The notes under the pieces: model-generated | What the model was told of the DNA's origin: nothing | The model's input: the letters and a program-made list of their open reading frames with translations, nothing else | Databases searched by the model: none | Assembly (NCBI RefSeq): GCF_902859645.1 | Contig: NZ_CADIJR010000028.1 | Location: 1 to 64,000, forward strand | Source of the DNA: Achromobacter insuavis | GTDB lineage: Bacteria > Pseudomonadota > Gammaproteobacteria > Burkholderiales > Burkholderiaceae_B | Length of the DNA stretch: 64,000 bases | Direction of reading: 5' to 3' | Shown here: positions 1 to 10,638 of the stretch, in pieces | Layout: every line of letters starts with the position of its first letter | How positions within the stretch are numbered: the stretch's first letter is position 1 | Translations under genes and position numbers: made by a program

Positions 1-1
1 C

Positions 2-190
2 GGCGCCTCGGCCGGCGCCAGTGCCGGAGCGGGCGCGGGTGCGGGGGCCTCGGGTTCGGCCAACAACGGCGGCCTGTTGGGCGGCTTGCTGGGCGGCGTG
101 ACGGCCGGCGTCAGCGGCGGCGCCAGCACCGGCGGCAACAACGGCGGTCTGCTGGGCGGCCTGCTCGGCGGCCTGACGGCCAAGAAGTAA
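2..190 (+). CDS. C-terminal end of a Gly/Ala-rich repeat protein (5' truncated by window)
   Basis: The open frame enters from the left edge and ends at the TAA at 188-190, so only the last 62 residues are visible. They are almost entirely Gly, Ala, Ser, Asn and Leu. An Ala-Gly/Ser-Gly stretch is followed by two near-identical blocks of the form NNGGLLGGLLGG(V/L)TA, separated by a Gly/Ser/Thr linker; the protein ends in Lys-Lys. Such low-complexity tails occur in surface, collagen-like or glycine-rich secreted proteins, but no family can be named from this fragment. The MarR-type gene starts 28 bp downstream on the same strand, so the two may be cotranscribed. The real start and any domain lie outside the window. 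Confidence 0.6.
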   Translation, partial: GASAGASAGAGAGAGASGSANNGGLLGGLLGGVTAGVSGGASTGGNNGGLLGGLLGGLTAKK

Positions 191-218
191 TCAACCGGAT
201 CCGTGAGGGAGCGACGCC

Positions 219-758
219 ATGCTGCAACAAGAATCCATCGTTCACCACGAGCATGTGACCGTGATGCCTGAATCTCGCAACAACGATCTGCGGCCCGGAA
301 TGCTTGACGATATCGCCCTGATGCTGGGCCGACAGTTCGCCGTGTACAACGCGGCCTGCCAATCGGCCCTGGCGGAGAAAATGGGTATCCCCCTGGCGGA
401 TCTGAAAGCGCTGGAACTGGTGATGGAGTTCGATGCCCTGCCCACCGGCCAACTGGCCCAGCTGATGGGCATCAGCTCCGGCGGCGCCACCGCGCTGATC
501 AACCGCCTGGAAGCGGCTGGCTATGTGCAACGGGGCCGCCATCCGCTGGATCGCCGCATGATCGTGATCCGGCCGGTGGAGGAGCAGTGCCAGCAACTGG
601 CCCAGGAACGCCAGTGGGTGGCCGAGGCGGTGGTGTTGATGGCCCGGCGCTACGACGCCGGCGAACTGGAGGTGGTGCATGCCTTCCTGGCGCAATGCGT
701 GCGCGCCCTGAGGCACGACACCCTGGTCTGGCTCGAGACCCGCAACGCCCACGACTGA
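219..758 (+). CDS. MarR-family transcriptional regulator
   Basis: A 179-residue protein with the MarR layout: an N-terminal dimerisation helix (about residues 28-60), a winged helix-turn-helix around 75-105 (LPTGQLAQLMGISSGGATAL, then the recognition helix and INRLEAAGYVQR), the wing at 105-120 containing the family-typical HPLDRR with basic residues, and C-terminal dimer helices. MarR proteins usually bind palindromes near their own or neighbouring promoters and are released by small aromatic or lipophilic ligands. A GGGAG ribosome site precedes the ATG. The first ~25 residues are longer than usual and lack obvious structure. The ligand and targets cannot be read from the sequence; the convergent FAD monooxygenase and the upstream Gly-rich gene are candidates by position only. 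Confidence 0.85.
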   Translation: MLQQESIVHHEHVTVMPESRNNDLRPGMLDDIALMLGRQFAVYNAACQSALAEKMGIPLADLKALELVMEFDALPTGQLAQLMGISSGGATALINRLEAAGYVQRGRHPLDRRMIVIRPVEEQCQQLAQERQWVAEAVVLMARRYDAGELEVVHAFLAQCVRALRHDTLVWLETRNAHD

Positions 759-776
759 GGCGCCAGCCTCGACGCG

Positions 777-812
777 CCGCGCCCCGATCCGCAAGGATCC
801 GGGCGCGGTTTT
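777..812 (+). terminator. Rho-independent terminator of the MarR gene
   Basis: An 8-bp GC stem (CCGCGCCC at 777-784 with GGGCGCGG at 801-808), one C-C mismatch, a further 5-bp GATCC/GGATC stem and a GCAA tetraloop are followed by TTTT at 809-812. It lies in the gap between two convergent genes and its T-run touches the stop codon of the monooxygenase gene. Confidence 0.8.
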
Positions 813-1966
813 CATTGGGCGGCGAACAGCGCCGCCACGCTGCCAGGCGCGTCGGGGCCGAAGAAGCGCTGGAGGTTCCGCGCCGTTCGCGCCGCCACCG
901 CCGCGCTGCGCGGGAACAGGGCCTGTTCGTACGCCGCCAGCGCCGCGCCGAGGTCGGCGGGATGCCGGCACAGCGCCAGGCCCAGCTCGGCGCCGTCGAA
1001 CAGGGCCAGGTTGGCGCCCTCCCCCGCGAACGGCGACATCAGGTGCGCCGCGTCGCCCACCAGCGTGACGCCGGCGATGCGCGGCCAACGATGCTCGACC
1101 GGCAATGCATGCAGGGGCCGGGCGATGACCGCCCCATCACTCTCGATGACCAGCGCGCGCAGCGCCGGCGCCCAGTCCGCGAATGCGGCGGCGATGCGTT
1201 GGCGCACGGCGGCCTGGCCATCGCGGACCAGCGCGTCGACCGCCGCCAGCGGCCAGTTCACGGCCGCGTAGCTGCGCAGGGTGCCATCGGCGTAGCGATG
1301 CGCCAGGATGCCCTGGCCGGGTTCGACCGCCATCAGCGTGCCATGGCCGATCGCGCGCGCGCTGTCCGGATAGCGGCGGTCGCCGTCGAACAGCGTGCTC
1401 TCGAAGAAGGTCGTGCCGACGTAGGCCGGCGCGGCGCCGGACAGCAGCGGACGGATCCGCGACCAGGCCCCGTCGGCGCCGACCAACAGGTCGGCCGTGT
1501 CCGTCGCGCCATTGGCGAACGCCAGCCGGTGACGGCCAGACGCGAGGGGCGCGGCGGCGGTGAGCTTGTGGCCCCAGCGGATGGCGGCCGGCGGCAACGA
1601 ATCGATCAGCAGCCGGCGCAGGTCGCCGCGGTCGACCTCCGGCCGCGCCTGGCCCTGCCCCGGCCGGTCGAGCAGCACGCGGCCGTGGCGGTCGACCACG
1701 CGCTTGGCATCCTCGCCCGGCCGCACCAGGGGCAGGAAGGCCTCGTACAGACCGGCGGCGCGCAGCGCGGCCTGGCCGTTGTGCGGGTGGATATCCAGCA
1801 ATCCGCCCTGCGTGCGCGCCGCGGGCGAGGCGTCGGCCTCGTAGACCGTGGCGGCGATGCCGTGGCGGTGCAGGACGCGGGCCAACGTCAGGCCGCCGAG
1901 GCCGGCGCCGACAATGGCGATGGTGGCGTGAACAAGGGGAATGGCGGGAGAAAAAGGTCGGTGCAT
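812..1966 (-). CDS. FAD-dependent monooxygenase (TetX/PHBH-like group)
   Basis: A 384-residue flavoprotein hydroxylase. The N-terminal Rossmann fingerprint is [17 protein letters not shown] (GxGxxG at residues 20-25). The mid-protein DG motif reads [10 protein letters not shown], and the second FAD-binding motif near residue 300 is [16 protein letters not shown]. Family members use NAD(P)H and O2 to hydroxylate aromatic or polycyclic substrates; the closest pattern is the TetX-like subgroup (a glycine-rich [16 protein letters not shown] segment near residue 52). The substrate is unknown. The gene is convergent with the MarR regulator and monocistronic, with about 240 bp upstream holding no other gene. 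The start is the ATG at 1964-1966, which leaves a short lead before the nucleotide-binding motif; its ribosome site is weak. Confidence 0.85.
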   Translation of the reverse strand: MHRPFSPAIPLVHATIAIVGAGLGGLTLARVLHRHGIAATVYEADASPAARTQGGLLDIHPHNGQAALRAAGLYEAFLPLVRPGEDAKRVVDRHGRVLLDRPGQGQARPEVDRGDLRRLLIDSLPPAAIRWGHKLTAAAPLASGRHRLAFANGATDTADLLVGADGAWSRIRPLLSGAAPAYVGTTFFESTLFDGDRRYPDSARAIGHGTLMAVEPGQGILAHRYADGTLRSYAAVNWPLAAVDALVRDGQAAVRQRIAAAFADWAPALRALVIESDGAVIARPLHALPVEHRWPRIAGVTLVGDAAHLMSPFAGEGANLALFDGAELGLALCRHPADLGAALAAYEQALFPRSAAVAARTARNLQRFFGPDAPGSVAALFAAQ

Positions 1967-2205
1967 GGCGTATTCCGGTGAAACGAGCCATGCGCGCCAA
2001 CGGCGCGATGACTCGGGACGTTCCGACGGATGTCGGGGAATCGCTGGCCGACCTGGCCTGGCGGGCCGGGTGACGTGTGCGCGATCCTGTGCGGGCGCGG
2101 CCGGCTGGCGGCGTCACGCGCAAGATCGTTTTTCGCGGTGTTCGAAGAGACAGTATCGCATGATTCCGGCCGTCCCCCGCCCCGGCGGCAAGGGGAGGAC
2201 CCGGC

Positions 2206-3899
<1,694 letters not shown>

Positions 3900-3903
<4 letters not shown>

Positions 3904-5408
3904 GGCGCGTCTCCCGGTTTGGTGGATCGGGCGTCGGCCGCCAGCGCGGCGCCCGGGCGGCGGCCGAACCAGCCCATGCCGGGCAGGCGGCCCGGCTTGT
4001 AGCGGCGGGTGCGCGGATCGAAGGCGTCGCGCACGGCGTCGGCGAACAGGTTGGCGGCCAGCACCAGCGCCAGCATGAACAGGAAGGCGGTCATCAGGTT
4101 CCACCAGATCATCGGGTCGCGCGACATTTCCAGGCGCGCGCCGTCGATCATCGAGCCGAAGGAATTCATGCTGGGATCGACGCCGATGCCCAGGTACGAC
4201 AGCACCGCCTCGTACAGCACCAGCCCGGAGAATTCCAGCACCACGGTGATCAGCACCAGGTGCGCGACGTTGGGCAGCAGGTGGCGTGTCATGATGCGCC
4301 AGTGCGACACGCCGAAGGCGCGCGCGGCCTGCACGTATTCCAGCTCGCGCAGCTTGAGGGTCTCGGCGCGCAGCAGGCGGCACAGGCCGGCCCAGCCGGT
4401 GAAGCCGAGGATCATGCACAACAGGAACAGGCGCAGGTCGGCGCGCGCCGCCGAGGTGTCGAACAGCTCGGCGTGGTTGTCGATGTAGACCTGCATCATC
4501 AGCGCGCAGGCGGCCACCAGCAGCACGCCCGGGATCGAGGTGATGGTGGTGTACAGATACTGGATGGCGTCGTCCACCCTGCCCTTGAAATAGCCGGCCG
4601 CGATGCCGAAGACGATGGCCGGCGGCAGCATGGCGAGCGTGGTCAGGCTGCCGATGACGAGCGCGGTGCGGATGCTCTTGAGCGCCTGCCACAGCACGTC
4701 GTTGCCGATGCGGTCGGTGCCCAGGGCGTGGTAGCCGCTGGACAGCCCGGCCAGCGCCCCCGCCACCAGGCACAGCAGGGTGAAGGTGATCGCCATGGCG
4801 CGCCACGGCACCTCGGCGCGTCCGCCCAGCAGGGCCTCGGCCGCCGCCGCGGCGCCCTGGCGCCGCGCCAGGCAGGCGAACAGCAGGCCGGCGCCGACCA
4901 GCGACACCGCCAGGCCGGCCGCCAGGCCGAGGCCCAGGCGGTAGTAGACGTCGCCCAGGTGGTCGCGGTCGGGATCGGCCAGGTGCGTGCCGGCCGCCCG
5001 CAGGCGCGGGAAGTCGCGCACCGGCTTGTCGTCGACCAGCAGGGTCTCCTTGGTGAACTGGCGCACCGCCAGCGGGCTGGAATAGGTTTTTTCGGGCTGG
5101 GTCAGCACGCTGCCGCCCAGCAGGCCGTCCAGCGCCGACTTGACCGCCGGCGCGTAGACCGGCGCGGCGTCGGCGGCGGCGCCCGGCGCGGGCGGCAATT
5201 GCGGGCGGTAGTGGACGGAATCGAGCAGGCCGACCAGCGCGAACGCGGCCAGCACCACGGCCGAGCACATCGCCGGCGTGTCGCGCGCCACCCGCGCCCA
5301 GGTCGAACGCAGGTTCGGGCTGCGCCGCACGTGCCAGGCATAGGCCAGCGCGCCCAGCACCATCAGCCACAGCGCAATGTCGGTCCAGAGGAATACGAAC
5401 TTGGGCAT
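3900..5408 (-). CDS. Oligopeptide-type ABC transporter permease (DppC/YejE-like, extended)
   Basis: A 502-residue inner-membrane permease. The C-terminal ~280 residues are the BPD transport domain: the conserved LGTDRIGNDVL segment near residue 230, several membrane spans, and the EAA loop (EYVQAARAFGVSHWRIMTRH, about residues 355-375) that docks on the ATPase. The N-terminal ~220 residues are unusual for DppC. They contain a first membrane span (WTDIALWLMVLGALAYAW), a second span, a roughly 120-residue Pro/Ala-rich segment probably outside the membrane, and two more spans. YejE-type permeases also carry an N-terminal insertion, though I cannot align it here. It starts 5 bp after the first permease and overlaps the ATPase start by 4 bp. 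Confidence 0.88.
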
Positions 5409-5413
5409 GGCGG

Positions 5414-6391
5414 CTACTCGAATCGGACGCGGGGGTCAGCCAGCGTGTAGGAAATGTCGGCCAGGATCAGCCCCACGATGTACAGCGACGCCCCCAGGAA
5501 CACCATGGCGCGCACGATGGAGAAATCCTGCGCGTTGATGGCGTCGATGGTGTAGCTGCCCAGGCCCGGGATGCCGAAGAACGATTCGGCGATCAGGCTG
5601 CCCATGAACAGCAGCGGCAAGGCGGCAACCGTGCTGGTCAGGATCGGCAGCATGGCGTTGCGCAGCACGTGGCGGAACAGCACCACGCGCTCGGCCAGCC
5701 CCTTGGCGCGCGCGGTGCGCACGTAGTCCTTGCCGATCTCTTCCAGGAACAGGGTGCGGTAGAAGCGCGCCTCGGGCCCCAGGCGCGAGACGATCGCCAC
5801 CAGCACCGGCAGCGCCAGGAACTTGACCATGTCCAGGCCGCCCTCGAAGCCCGAGAACGGCACCAGCCGCAGCAGCTTGGCGAACATCCACTGCCCCGCG
5901 ATGATGTAGAACAGGCTGGAGATCGACAGCAATATGACGCACACCACCACGCCCCAGAAATCCAGCCGGGTGGCGCGGAAATACACCAGCGTCAGCGAGA
6001 ACACGATGCTGGCGAACAGCCCCAGGAAAAAGGTCGGCACCGCCAGCGCCAGGCTCGGCCCCATGCGGGTCTGGATTTCGCGGCCGATGTCGCGGCCGCC
6101 ATCGGAGGCGCCGAAGTCCATCGCCAACAGCGGCACCGAGCGCTGGTAGAACACGGTGTCGGTCAGTTGCGCCGCGCCCTTGGCCTGGGCGTTGTAGAAC
6201 AGCGGCTTGTCGTAGCCGTGCTCGACCTTCCATTTCTCGACCGCGTCCTGGCTGATGCGCTGGCCGCCGATGGCCAGGCGCGCCATGTCGTCGGGCGTGT
6301 TGACCGCGAAGAACAGGATGAAGGTGAAGAGGTTCACGCCGATCAGGATCAGCACGCCATATAGCAGCCGGCGGATGACGTAGCCGATCAT
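5414..6391 (-). CDS. Oligopeptide-type ABC transporter permease (DppB/YejB-like)
   Basis: A 325-residue inner-membrane permease. It starts with the family-typical MIGYVIRRLLYGVLILIGVN first span. A periplasmic loop (about residues 35-110) is followed by five further spans, and the EAA loop reads YVRTARAKGLAERVVLFRHVLRNAMLP. The end, SYTLADPRVRFE, matches the usual DppB C-terminus (YxxxDPRxR). It pairs with the second permease to form the import channel. The ATG at 6389-6391 overlaps the TGA of the binding-protein gene (ATGA), so the order is binding protein, permease B, permease C, ATPase, as in YejABEF and Dpp systems. Confidence 0.92.
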   Translation of the reverse strand: MIGYVIRRLLYGVLILIGVNLFTFILFFAVNTPDDMARLAIGGQRISQDAVEKWKVEHGYDKPLFYNAQAKGAAQLTDTVFYQRSVPLLAMDFGASDGGRDIGREIQTRMGPSLALAVPTFFLGLFASIVFSLTLVYFRATRLDFWGVVVCVILLSISSLFYIIAGQWMFAKLLRLVPFSGFEGGLDMVKFLALPVLVAIVSRLGPEARFYRTLFLEEIGKDYVRTARAKGLAERVVLFRHVLRNAMLPILTSTVAALPLLFMGSLIAESFFGIPGLGSYTIDAINAQDFSIVRAMVFLGASLYIVGLILADISYTLADPRVRFE

Positions 6392-8625
6392 GATTGATGC
6401 TCCTTGCGCGCGGCCGGGACGAAGGCGGTCTGCCGCTCGCGTCGCTTGAGCGCCACGTACGACGGCCAGATCGCCAGCGCGATCAGCAGCGCGAACAGGC
6501 CCACCGGCCACCAGATGGGGGAATTCCACTCGTCGATCTTGCGCTCGCGCAGGACCGGGTCGATCTTCATGTACTGCAGCGTGTTGCGCACCATCTGGGT
6601 CGGCTTGGCGTTGCCGACCCACTGCTGGTAGGCGCCGCCCGACATCGGGAAGTAGCCGAACATCCAGGGCGCGTCGCGCTGCACGATGGCGACCATGCGC
6701 TGGATCAGGGCTTCCTTTTCGGGACCGTCGTCCAGGAACTTCATCTGCTCGAACAGCTTGTCGTACTCGGGGCTGTCGTAGTTGGCGGCGTTCTCGCCGC
6801 CGTTCTTGGCCTTGGCGTTGGGACCGTACAGCAGGAACAGGAAGTTCTCGGCGTCGGGGTAGTCGGCGTTCCAGCCCCACAGGAAGATCTGCGCCGAGCC
6901 GCGCCGCATCTTGTCCTGGAAGCGGTTGTAGTCGGTCGAGCGCACGTCCATCTGCACGCCGATCTTGGCCATCTGCCGCCGCATCCAGTCGAACTGCGGA
7001 TTGGAGCCGCCGCCGGTCATGGAGTCGTAGTACAGCACCAGCGGCGCGCCGGTGACGGCGTTGCGGCCGTCGGGATAGCCGGCCTCGGCCAGCAGCTTGC
7101 GTGCGGTGTCGATGGACTTGCGCACCGGCTTGCCGTCGACCAGGTCGTAGACCACCGGGTTCACGCCCTCGGGCGGCTCGCGGTAGCCCAGCACGCCGGG
7201 CGGCACCGGGCCGTAGGCCACCGAGGCCTGGCTGTTCTCGAACACCGCCACGTATTCCTCCCAGTCGAAGGCGATGCTGATGGCCTGGCGCAGCTTGCGG
7301 TTCTTCTCGGCCTGCTCGGGCGTGTCGCCCTTGCCCACCACCGGATCGAGCCAGTTGAAGCCCATGTACCAGTTGGCGGTCTCGACCGTGGTGGGCAGGC
7401 GGATGCCGTGCTCGGCATACTTGCGCGCCTTGTCCTGGCTGTCGCCGGCGGCCACCAGCATGGCCACGCCGTACTCGCCGCGCTCGATCTGCGGCACGTC
7501 GTAGTAGCCCTGCATGAACTTGCCGGTCAGCGGAATGGCTTCCTTCTCGACGCTGAAGACGGCGCGGTCGATGAAGGGCGTGGGCTTGCCGCAATCGGCC
7601 AGCAGGCCCGCGGCGCGGTCGCCCGGCTCGCCTTCGCAGGGATAGGGTTCGCCGTGGAAGTTGGGATTGCGCGCCAGCACGTGGCGGCGGTTCTGCAGCG
7701 ACTCGGCCAGCATGTAGGGTCCGGTGCCGACGGGCCAGGTGTTGAGCGACAGGTCGTGATCGGCCATGCCGGGCTGGTTGTAGAAGCGGTCGGCCTCCCA
7801 GGGCACGGGCGCGGTGAAGGTCATGGCCAGCCAGTACTTGAACTGCGGGTACTTGCCGTTGACGCGGATGCGCAGCGTGTGCGGGTCGAGCGCCTGCACG
7901 CCGGTGAAGCCGTCGGCCTCGCGCAGGTCCAGCCACGAGGCGCCGGCGCCGCCCGGCAGGTCGCGGCGCAACGCCTTGTCGCGCTCGCGCAGGCGGTCGC
8001 CGTAGTCCTTCAGGCCGCTGACGTATTCGGCCATCAGTGAATAGATCGGCGACACCACGCGCGGGCTGGCCAGGCGGCGGAAGGCGTAGACGTAATCGTC
8101 GGCGGTGAGTTCGCGGGTGCCGGTGCGCGGGAAATCGGGGATGGCGTACTTGTCGGCCAGGTCCTCCGGCGCGATCGGGAAGTAGTCGTAGCTGCCGTCG
8201 GTCTTGCGGGCGAAGGCCGGGTGCGGCGCGAAACGCATGCCGGGCTTGATCTTGATGTCGTAGACGCTTTCGGCGATCTGCTCGCCCGGCGCGTCGGCCG
8301 GCAGCACCTTGCCCTGCGCATCCAGGTAGACCGGCGGGTCGATCGAGGCCGCGGCGCGCGGGATCAGTTCGTAAGGCCGCTTGAGGTAGTGGTAGCCGTA
8401 CAGCGTCTCATAGATGCTGTAGGTATAAGGGGTTTCATCGCCGGAATAAGAACTGGCCGGATCCAGGTACTTGGGCGAACGCTTGACGAAGGCGGAATAC
8501 AGCGTGTTCTGGCTTTCGGCGCCGGCCGGATAGGGGCTGTTGATGGGACTGCCCTCCCGGGAGCAGCCCGCCAACGCCAGCAACAGCATCATGGCCGCCG
8601 CCCAGAGCCGCATCAAAGCACGCAT
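6388..8625 (-). CDS. Peptide/nickel-type ABC solute-binding lipoprotein with C-terminal membrane span
   Basis: A 745-residue family 5 extracellular solute-binding protein. The lipoprotein signal is LLLALAGC with the acylated Cys at residue 21. The body carries family-5 features such as YVYAFRRLASP, GTGPYML, the RQAISIAFDWEEY helix near residue 430 and the closing-lobe LYYDSMTGGG region. It is longer than usual (E. coli family-5 proteins are about 520-600) because of an insertion rich in charged residues and, at the end, a hydrophobic span (about residues 705-725, WWPVGLFALLIALAIWPSYV) followed by a basic tail. The protein therefore looks anchored at both ends. The ligand is probably a peptide or peptide-like compound. 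A GGAAAGG ribosome site precedes the ATG. First gene of the operon. Confidence 0.9.
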   Translation of the reverse strand: MRALMRLWAAAMMLLLALAGCSREGSPINSPYPAGAESQNTLYSAFVKRSPKYLDPASSYSGDETPYTYSIYETLYGYHYLKRPYELIPRAAASIDPPVYLDAQGKVLPADAPGEQIAESVYDIKIKPGMRFAPHPAFARKTDGSYDYFPIAPEDLADKYAIPDFPRTGTRELTADDYVYAFRRLASPRVVSPIYSLMAEYVSGLKDYGDRLRERDKALRRDLPGGAGASWLDLREADGFTGVQALDPHTLRIRVNGKYPQFKYWLAMTFTAPVPWEADRFYNQPGMADHDLSLNTWPVGTGPYMLAESLQNRRHVLARNPNFHGEPYPCEGEPGDRAAGLLADCGKPTPFIDRAVFSVEKEAIPLTGKFMQGYYDVPQIERGEYGVAMLVAAGDSQDKARKYAEHGIRLPTTVETANWYMGFNWLDPVVGKGDTPEQAEKNRKLRQAISIAFDWEEYVAVFENSQASVAYGPVPPGVLGYREPPEGVNPVVYDLVDGKPVRKSIDTARKLLAEAGYPDGRNAVTGAPLVLYYDSMTGGGSNPQFDWMRRQMAKIGVQMDVRSTDYNRFQDKMRRGSAQIFLWGWNADYPDAENFLFLLYGPNAKAKNGGENAANYDSPEYDKLFEQMKFLDDGPEKEALIQRMVAIVQRDAPWMFGYFPMSGGAYQQWVGNAKPTQMVRNTLQYMKIDPVLRERKIDEWNSPIWWPVGLFALLIALAIWPSYVALKRRERQTAFVPAARKEHQS

Positions 8626-8723
8626 GGAAACCTTTCCTTCTATTCAGTGCGACAGAGGATAGCAAAGGTGCATCCGCCCCAGTACCCTGGCATCCCCCTA
8701 GGGAACTTGCGGGTCCGCGGCCA

Positions 8724-9392
8724 TCACCCGCACTGGCGCTGGCGCCAGCAGTCGTAGCGCCACTTCCAGGGCTGCATTGGCTCCTTGCCGGCCCACAGGC
8801 CGCGGCCGGCGGCCTTGGCCTGGCGCTGCAGGTCGGGCATGGCCTTGTCGTTCAGGTACTCGCCCTGGCGCGCGGTGTAGGCCCAGGCGTAGCCGGCCTC
8901 GACCTGCAGGCGGTTGGCCGAGCGGCCATCGTCCAGGATCAGCGCGCAGACGTCGCGGCCGTACTGGTCCTTCAGGTAGCACTGGGCGGTCAGGGTCTTG
9001 CCGGCCACCAGGCTGGCCAGGTGCTGGCGCGCGGCCTCGGCGTAAGGCTGGCCGGGCTGGTCGGCGCCGTGGCCCTCCTCGGGCGCGTCGATGCTGTCCA
9101 TGCGGATGCGGCGCTGGCCGTCGGGCGCGCGCAGCGTCACGGTGTCGCCGTCGGCGACGTTGACGATCATGCCGGTCAGGGTATAGCTGCCGGCGGGGAC
9201 GCCGCCGGCCGGGGCCGCGCCGGACTTGCCGGTTGCCGCCGGTGCGCTGGCGCCAGGCCGTTCGGCCGGGCGCTCGCCGCCCTGGCGGGACGGTTGCAGC
9301 CAGTTGACGAGGGCGCCGGCCGCCGCCAGGATCACGGCGACGACGAGGGCGGTCAGCCTGCTGCCGCCGCCAAGGGGAGATTTGCCGCGCAC
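8724..9392 (-). CDS. Staphylococcal-nuclease-like (thermonuclease) protein, membrane-anchored
   Basis: A 222-residue protein. An N-terminal hydrophobic segment (residues 13-31, LTALVVAVILAAAGALVNWL) acts as an anchor or uncleaved signal; a Pro/Ala-rich linker runs to about 65 and an SNase domain from about 70 to 200. The three catalytic residues of the fold are present: Arg97 and Glu105 in RIRMDSIDAPE, with the same eight-residue spacing as Arg35/Glu43 of the S. aureus enzyme, and Arg146 in QYGRDV. Ca-ligand aspartates lie in VADGDTV. It probably degrades nucleic acid in the periplasm. The C-terminus WKWRYDCWRQRQCG is rich in Trp and Cys, as in many proteobacterial SNase homologues. Monocistronic. 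Confidence 0.9.
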   Translation of the reverse strand: MRGKSPLGGGSRLTALVVAVILAAAGALVNWLQPSRQGGERPAERPGASAPAATGKSGAAPAGGVPAGSYTLTGMIVNVADGDTVTLRAPDGQRRIRMDSIDAPEEGHGADQPGQPYAEAARQHLASLVAGKTLTAQCYLKDQYGRDVCALILDDGRSANRLQVEAGYAWAYTARQGEYLNDKAMPDLQRQAKAAGRGLWAGKEPMQPWKWRYDCWRQRQCG

Positions 9393-9494
9393 GGGCCGCG
9401 CTCCGAAGAGGAAAACGCAGGCAGTTTGCCACAGCCGCGCCGGCGCCGCGCGGCAAAGCGCGTCGTCGCCGCCATGCTCCCGGCGGGCGTAGTC

Positions 9495-10502
9495 CTACAG
9501 CCAGCCCGACTTGCGAAAACGCCAGTACAGGAACGAACAGACCGACGCGATCACGCCCAGCGTGACCGGATAGCCGAACGGCGATTCCAGCTCGGGCATG
9601 AACTTGAAGTTCATGCCGTAGATGCCGGCGATGGCCGTGGGCACCGCCAGGATGGCGGCCCAGGAGGCCAGCTTGCGGGTGGTGTCGTTCTGCGCGGCCT
9701 GGCCGATCATCAGGCTGGCTTCGAAGGCGAAGGCCAGCGACTCGCGCAGCGAATTGAACAGTTCATCGACCCGCAGCACGCGGTCGGCCACCTCGCCGAA
9801 ATACGGCCGGGCATGCTCGTCCACCGCCGACATCTCGACCCGCGCCAGGCGCCGGCAGATCTCGGCCAGCGGCGACACCACGGTGTGGATGCGCAGGAGG
9901 TCGCGGCGCTGGCGATACAGCCTGCGGATGTCGGAATCCTTGGCGCCGCGGATCAGCAGCTTCTGTTCGGCGCCCTCGACCACCGACTCGATCTTGCCGG
10001 CCGCCGCCACGTAGCGGTCCACCAGCCAGTCCAGCAGTTCGGAGGCGACGTAGTCGCTGCCGCGCTTGAGCAGGTCGGGCGAGGACTCCAGCCGTTCGCG
10101 CAAGGGGCTGTGGCCGGCGGTGGCGCCGCGCCGCACGGTGACCAGGAAGCCCTCGCCGATCAGGAACTGGGTTTCACCGAAGATGGGACGCTCGGCCTCG
10201 ACCTCGACGGTGATGGCGACGATCAGCACCATGTTGCCGTAGTCGATGATCTTGGGCCGGCGGTGCGACTCCAGCATCTCTTCCTGGTTCTTGTCGCAGG
10301 CGCCGAGCTGGTTGACCACGTCGGCCAGCCGCTCCGGGCTGGGATTGCGCAGGCCGATCCACAGCATGCTGCGCTTGGCATCGACGTGCTTGCCCACCTC
10401 CTCGATGGGCACCTCGTGGTCGCGCCGGCCATTCACATAGGCGATGGACGCCACGACTTCGCTCTTGGGCGCAGCGGCGGCGGCATTCTCTTCGGTAGAC
10501 AT
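9495..10502 (-). CDS. corA: CorA-family divalent-metal transporter
   Basis: A 335-residue inner-membrane channel for Mg2+ (or Co2+/Ni2+). A large cytoplasmic N-terminal domain with long helices is followed by two C-terminal membrane spans. The signature YGMNF follows the first span (AAILAVPTAIAGIYGMNFKF), then an acidic loop (MPELESPFGYP), the second span, and a basic cytoplasmic end (RFRKSGWL). Two in-frame ATGs lie 6 bp apart. I prefer the inner one (10500-10502) because the AAAGG ribosome site abuts the outer ATG (10506-10508) with only 1 nt of spacing but stands 7 nt from the inner one. No Mg-sensing leader is evident in the short upstream gap toward the helicase gene. Confidence 0.93.
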   Translation of the reverse strand: MSTEENAAAAAPKSEVVASIAYVNGRRDHEVPIEEVGKHVDAKRSMLWIGLRNPSPERLADVVNQLGACDKNQEEMLESHRRPKIIDYGNMVLIVAITVEVEAERPIFGETQFLIGEGFLVTVRRGATAGHSPLRERLESSPDLLKRGSDYVASELLDWLVDRYVAAAGKIESVVEGAEQKLLIRGAKDSDIRRLYRQRRDLLRIHTVVSPLAEICRRLARVEMSAVDEHARPYFGEVADRVLRVDELFNSLRESLAFAFEASLMIGQAAQNDTTRKLASWAAILAVPTAIAGIYGMNFKFMPELESPFGYPVTLGVIASVCSFLYWRFRKSGWL

Positions 10503-10638
10503 AGACATCCTTTGGCGATGCGAGCCCTGCGGGTGCAACGTGTATCCAGCGTATCGGCCGATGATAGCCCACCGGCGCATGGGCGCGGCCGCGCGCCGCC
10601 CGGCGGGCGCGGCGCGCGAACCCGCCGGACCGCGCGCG

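Noticed and set aside
10503-10580. Longer CorA N-terminus from an upstream start
   Set aside because: The extra residues have no family similarity and the ribosome site fits the inner ATG at 10500-10502.
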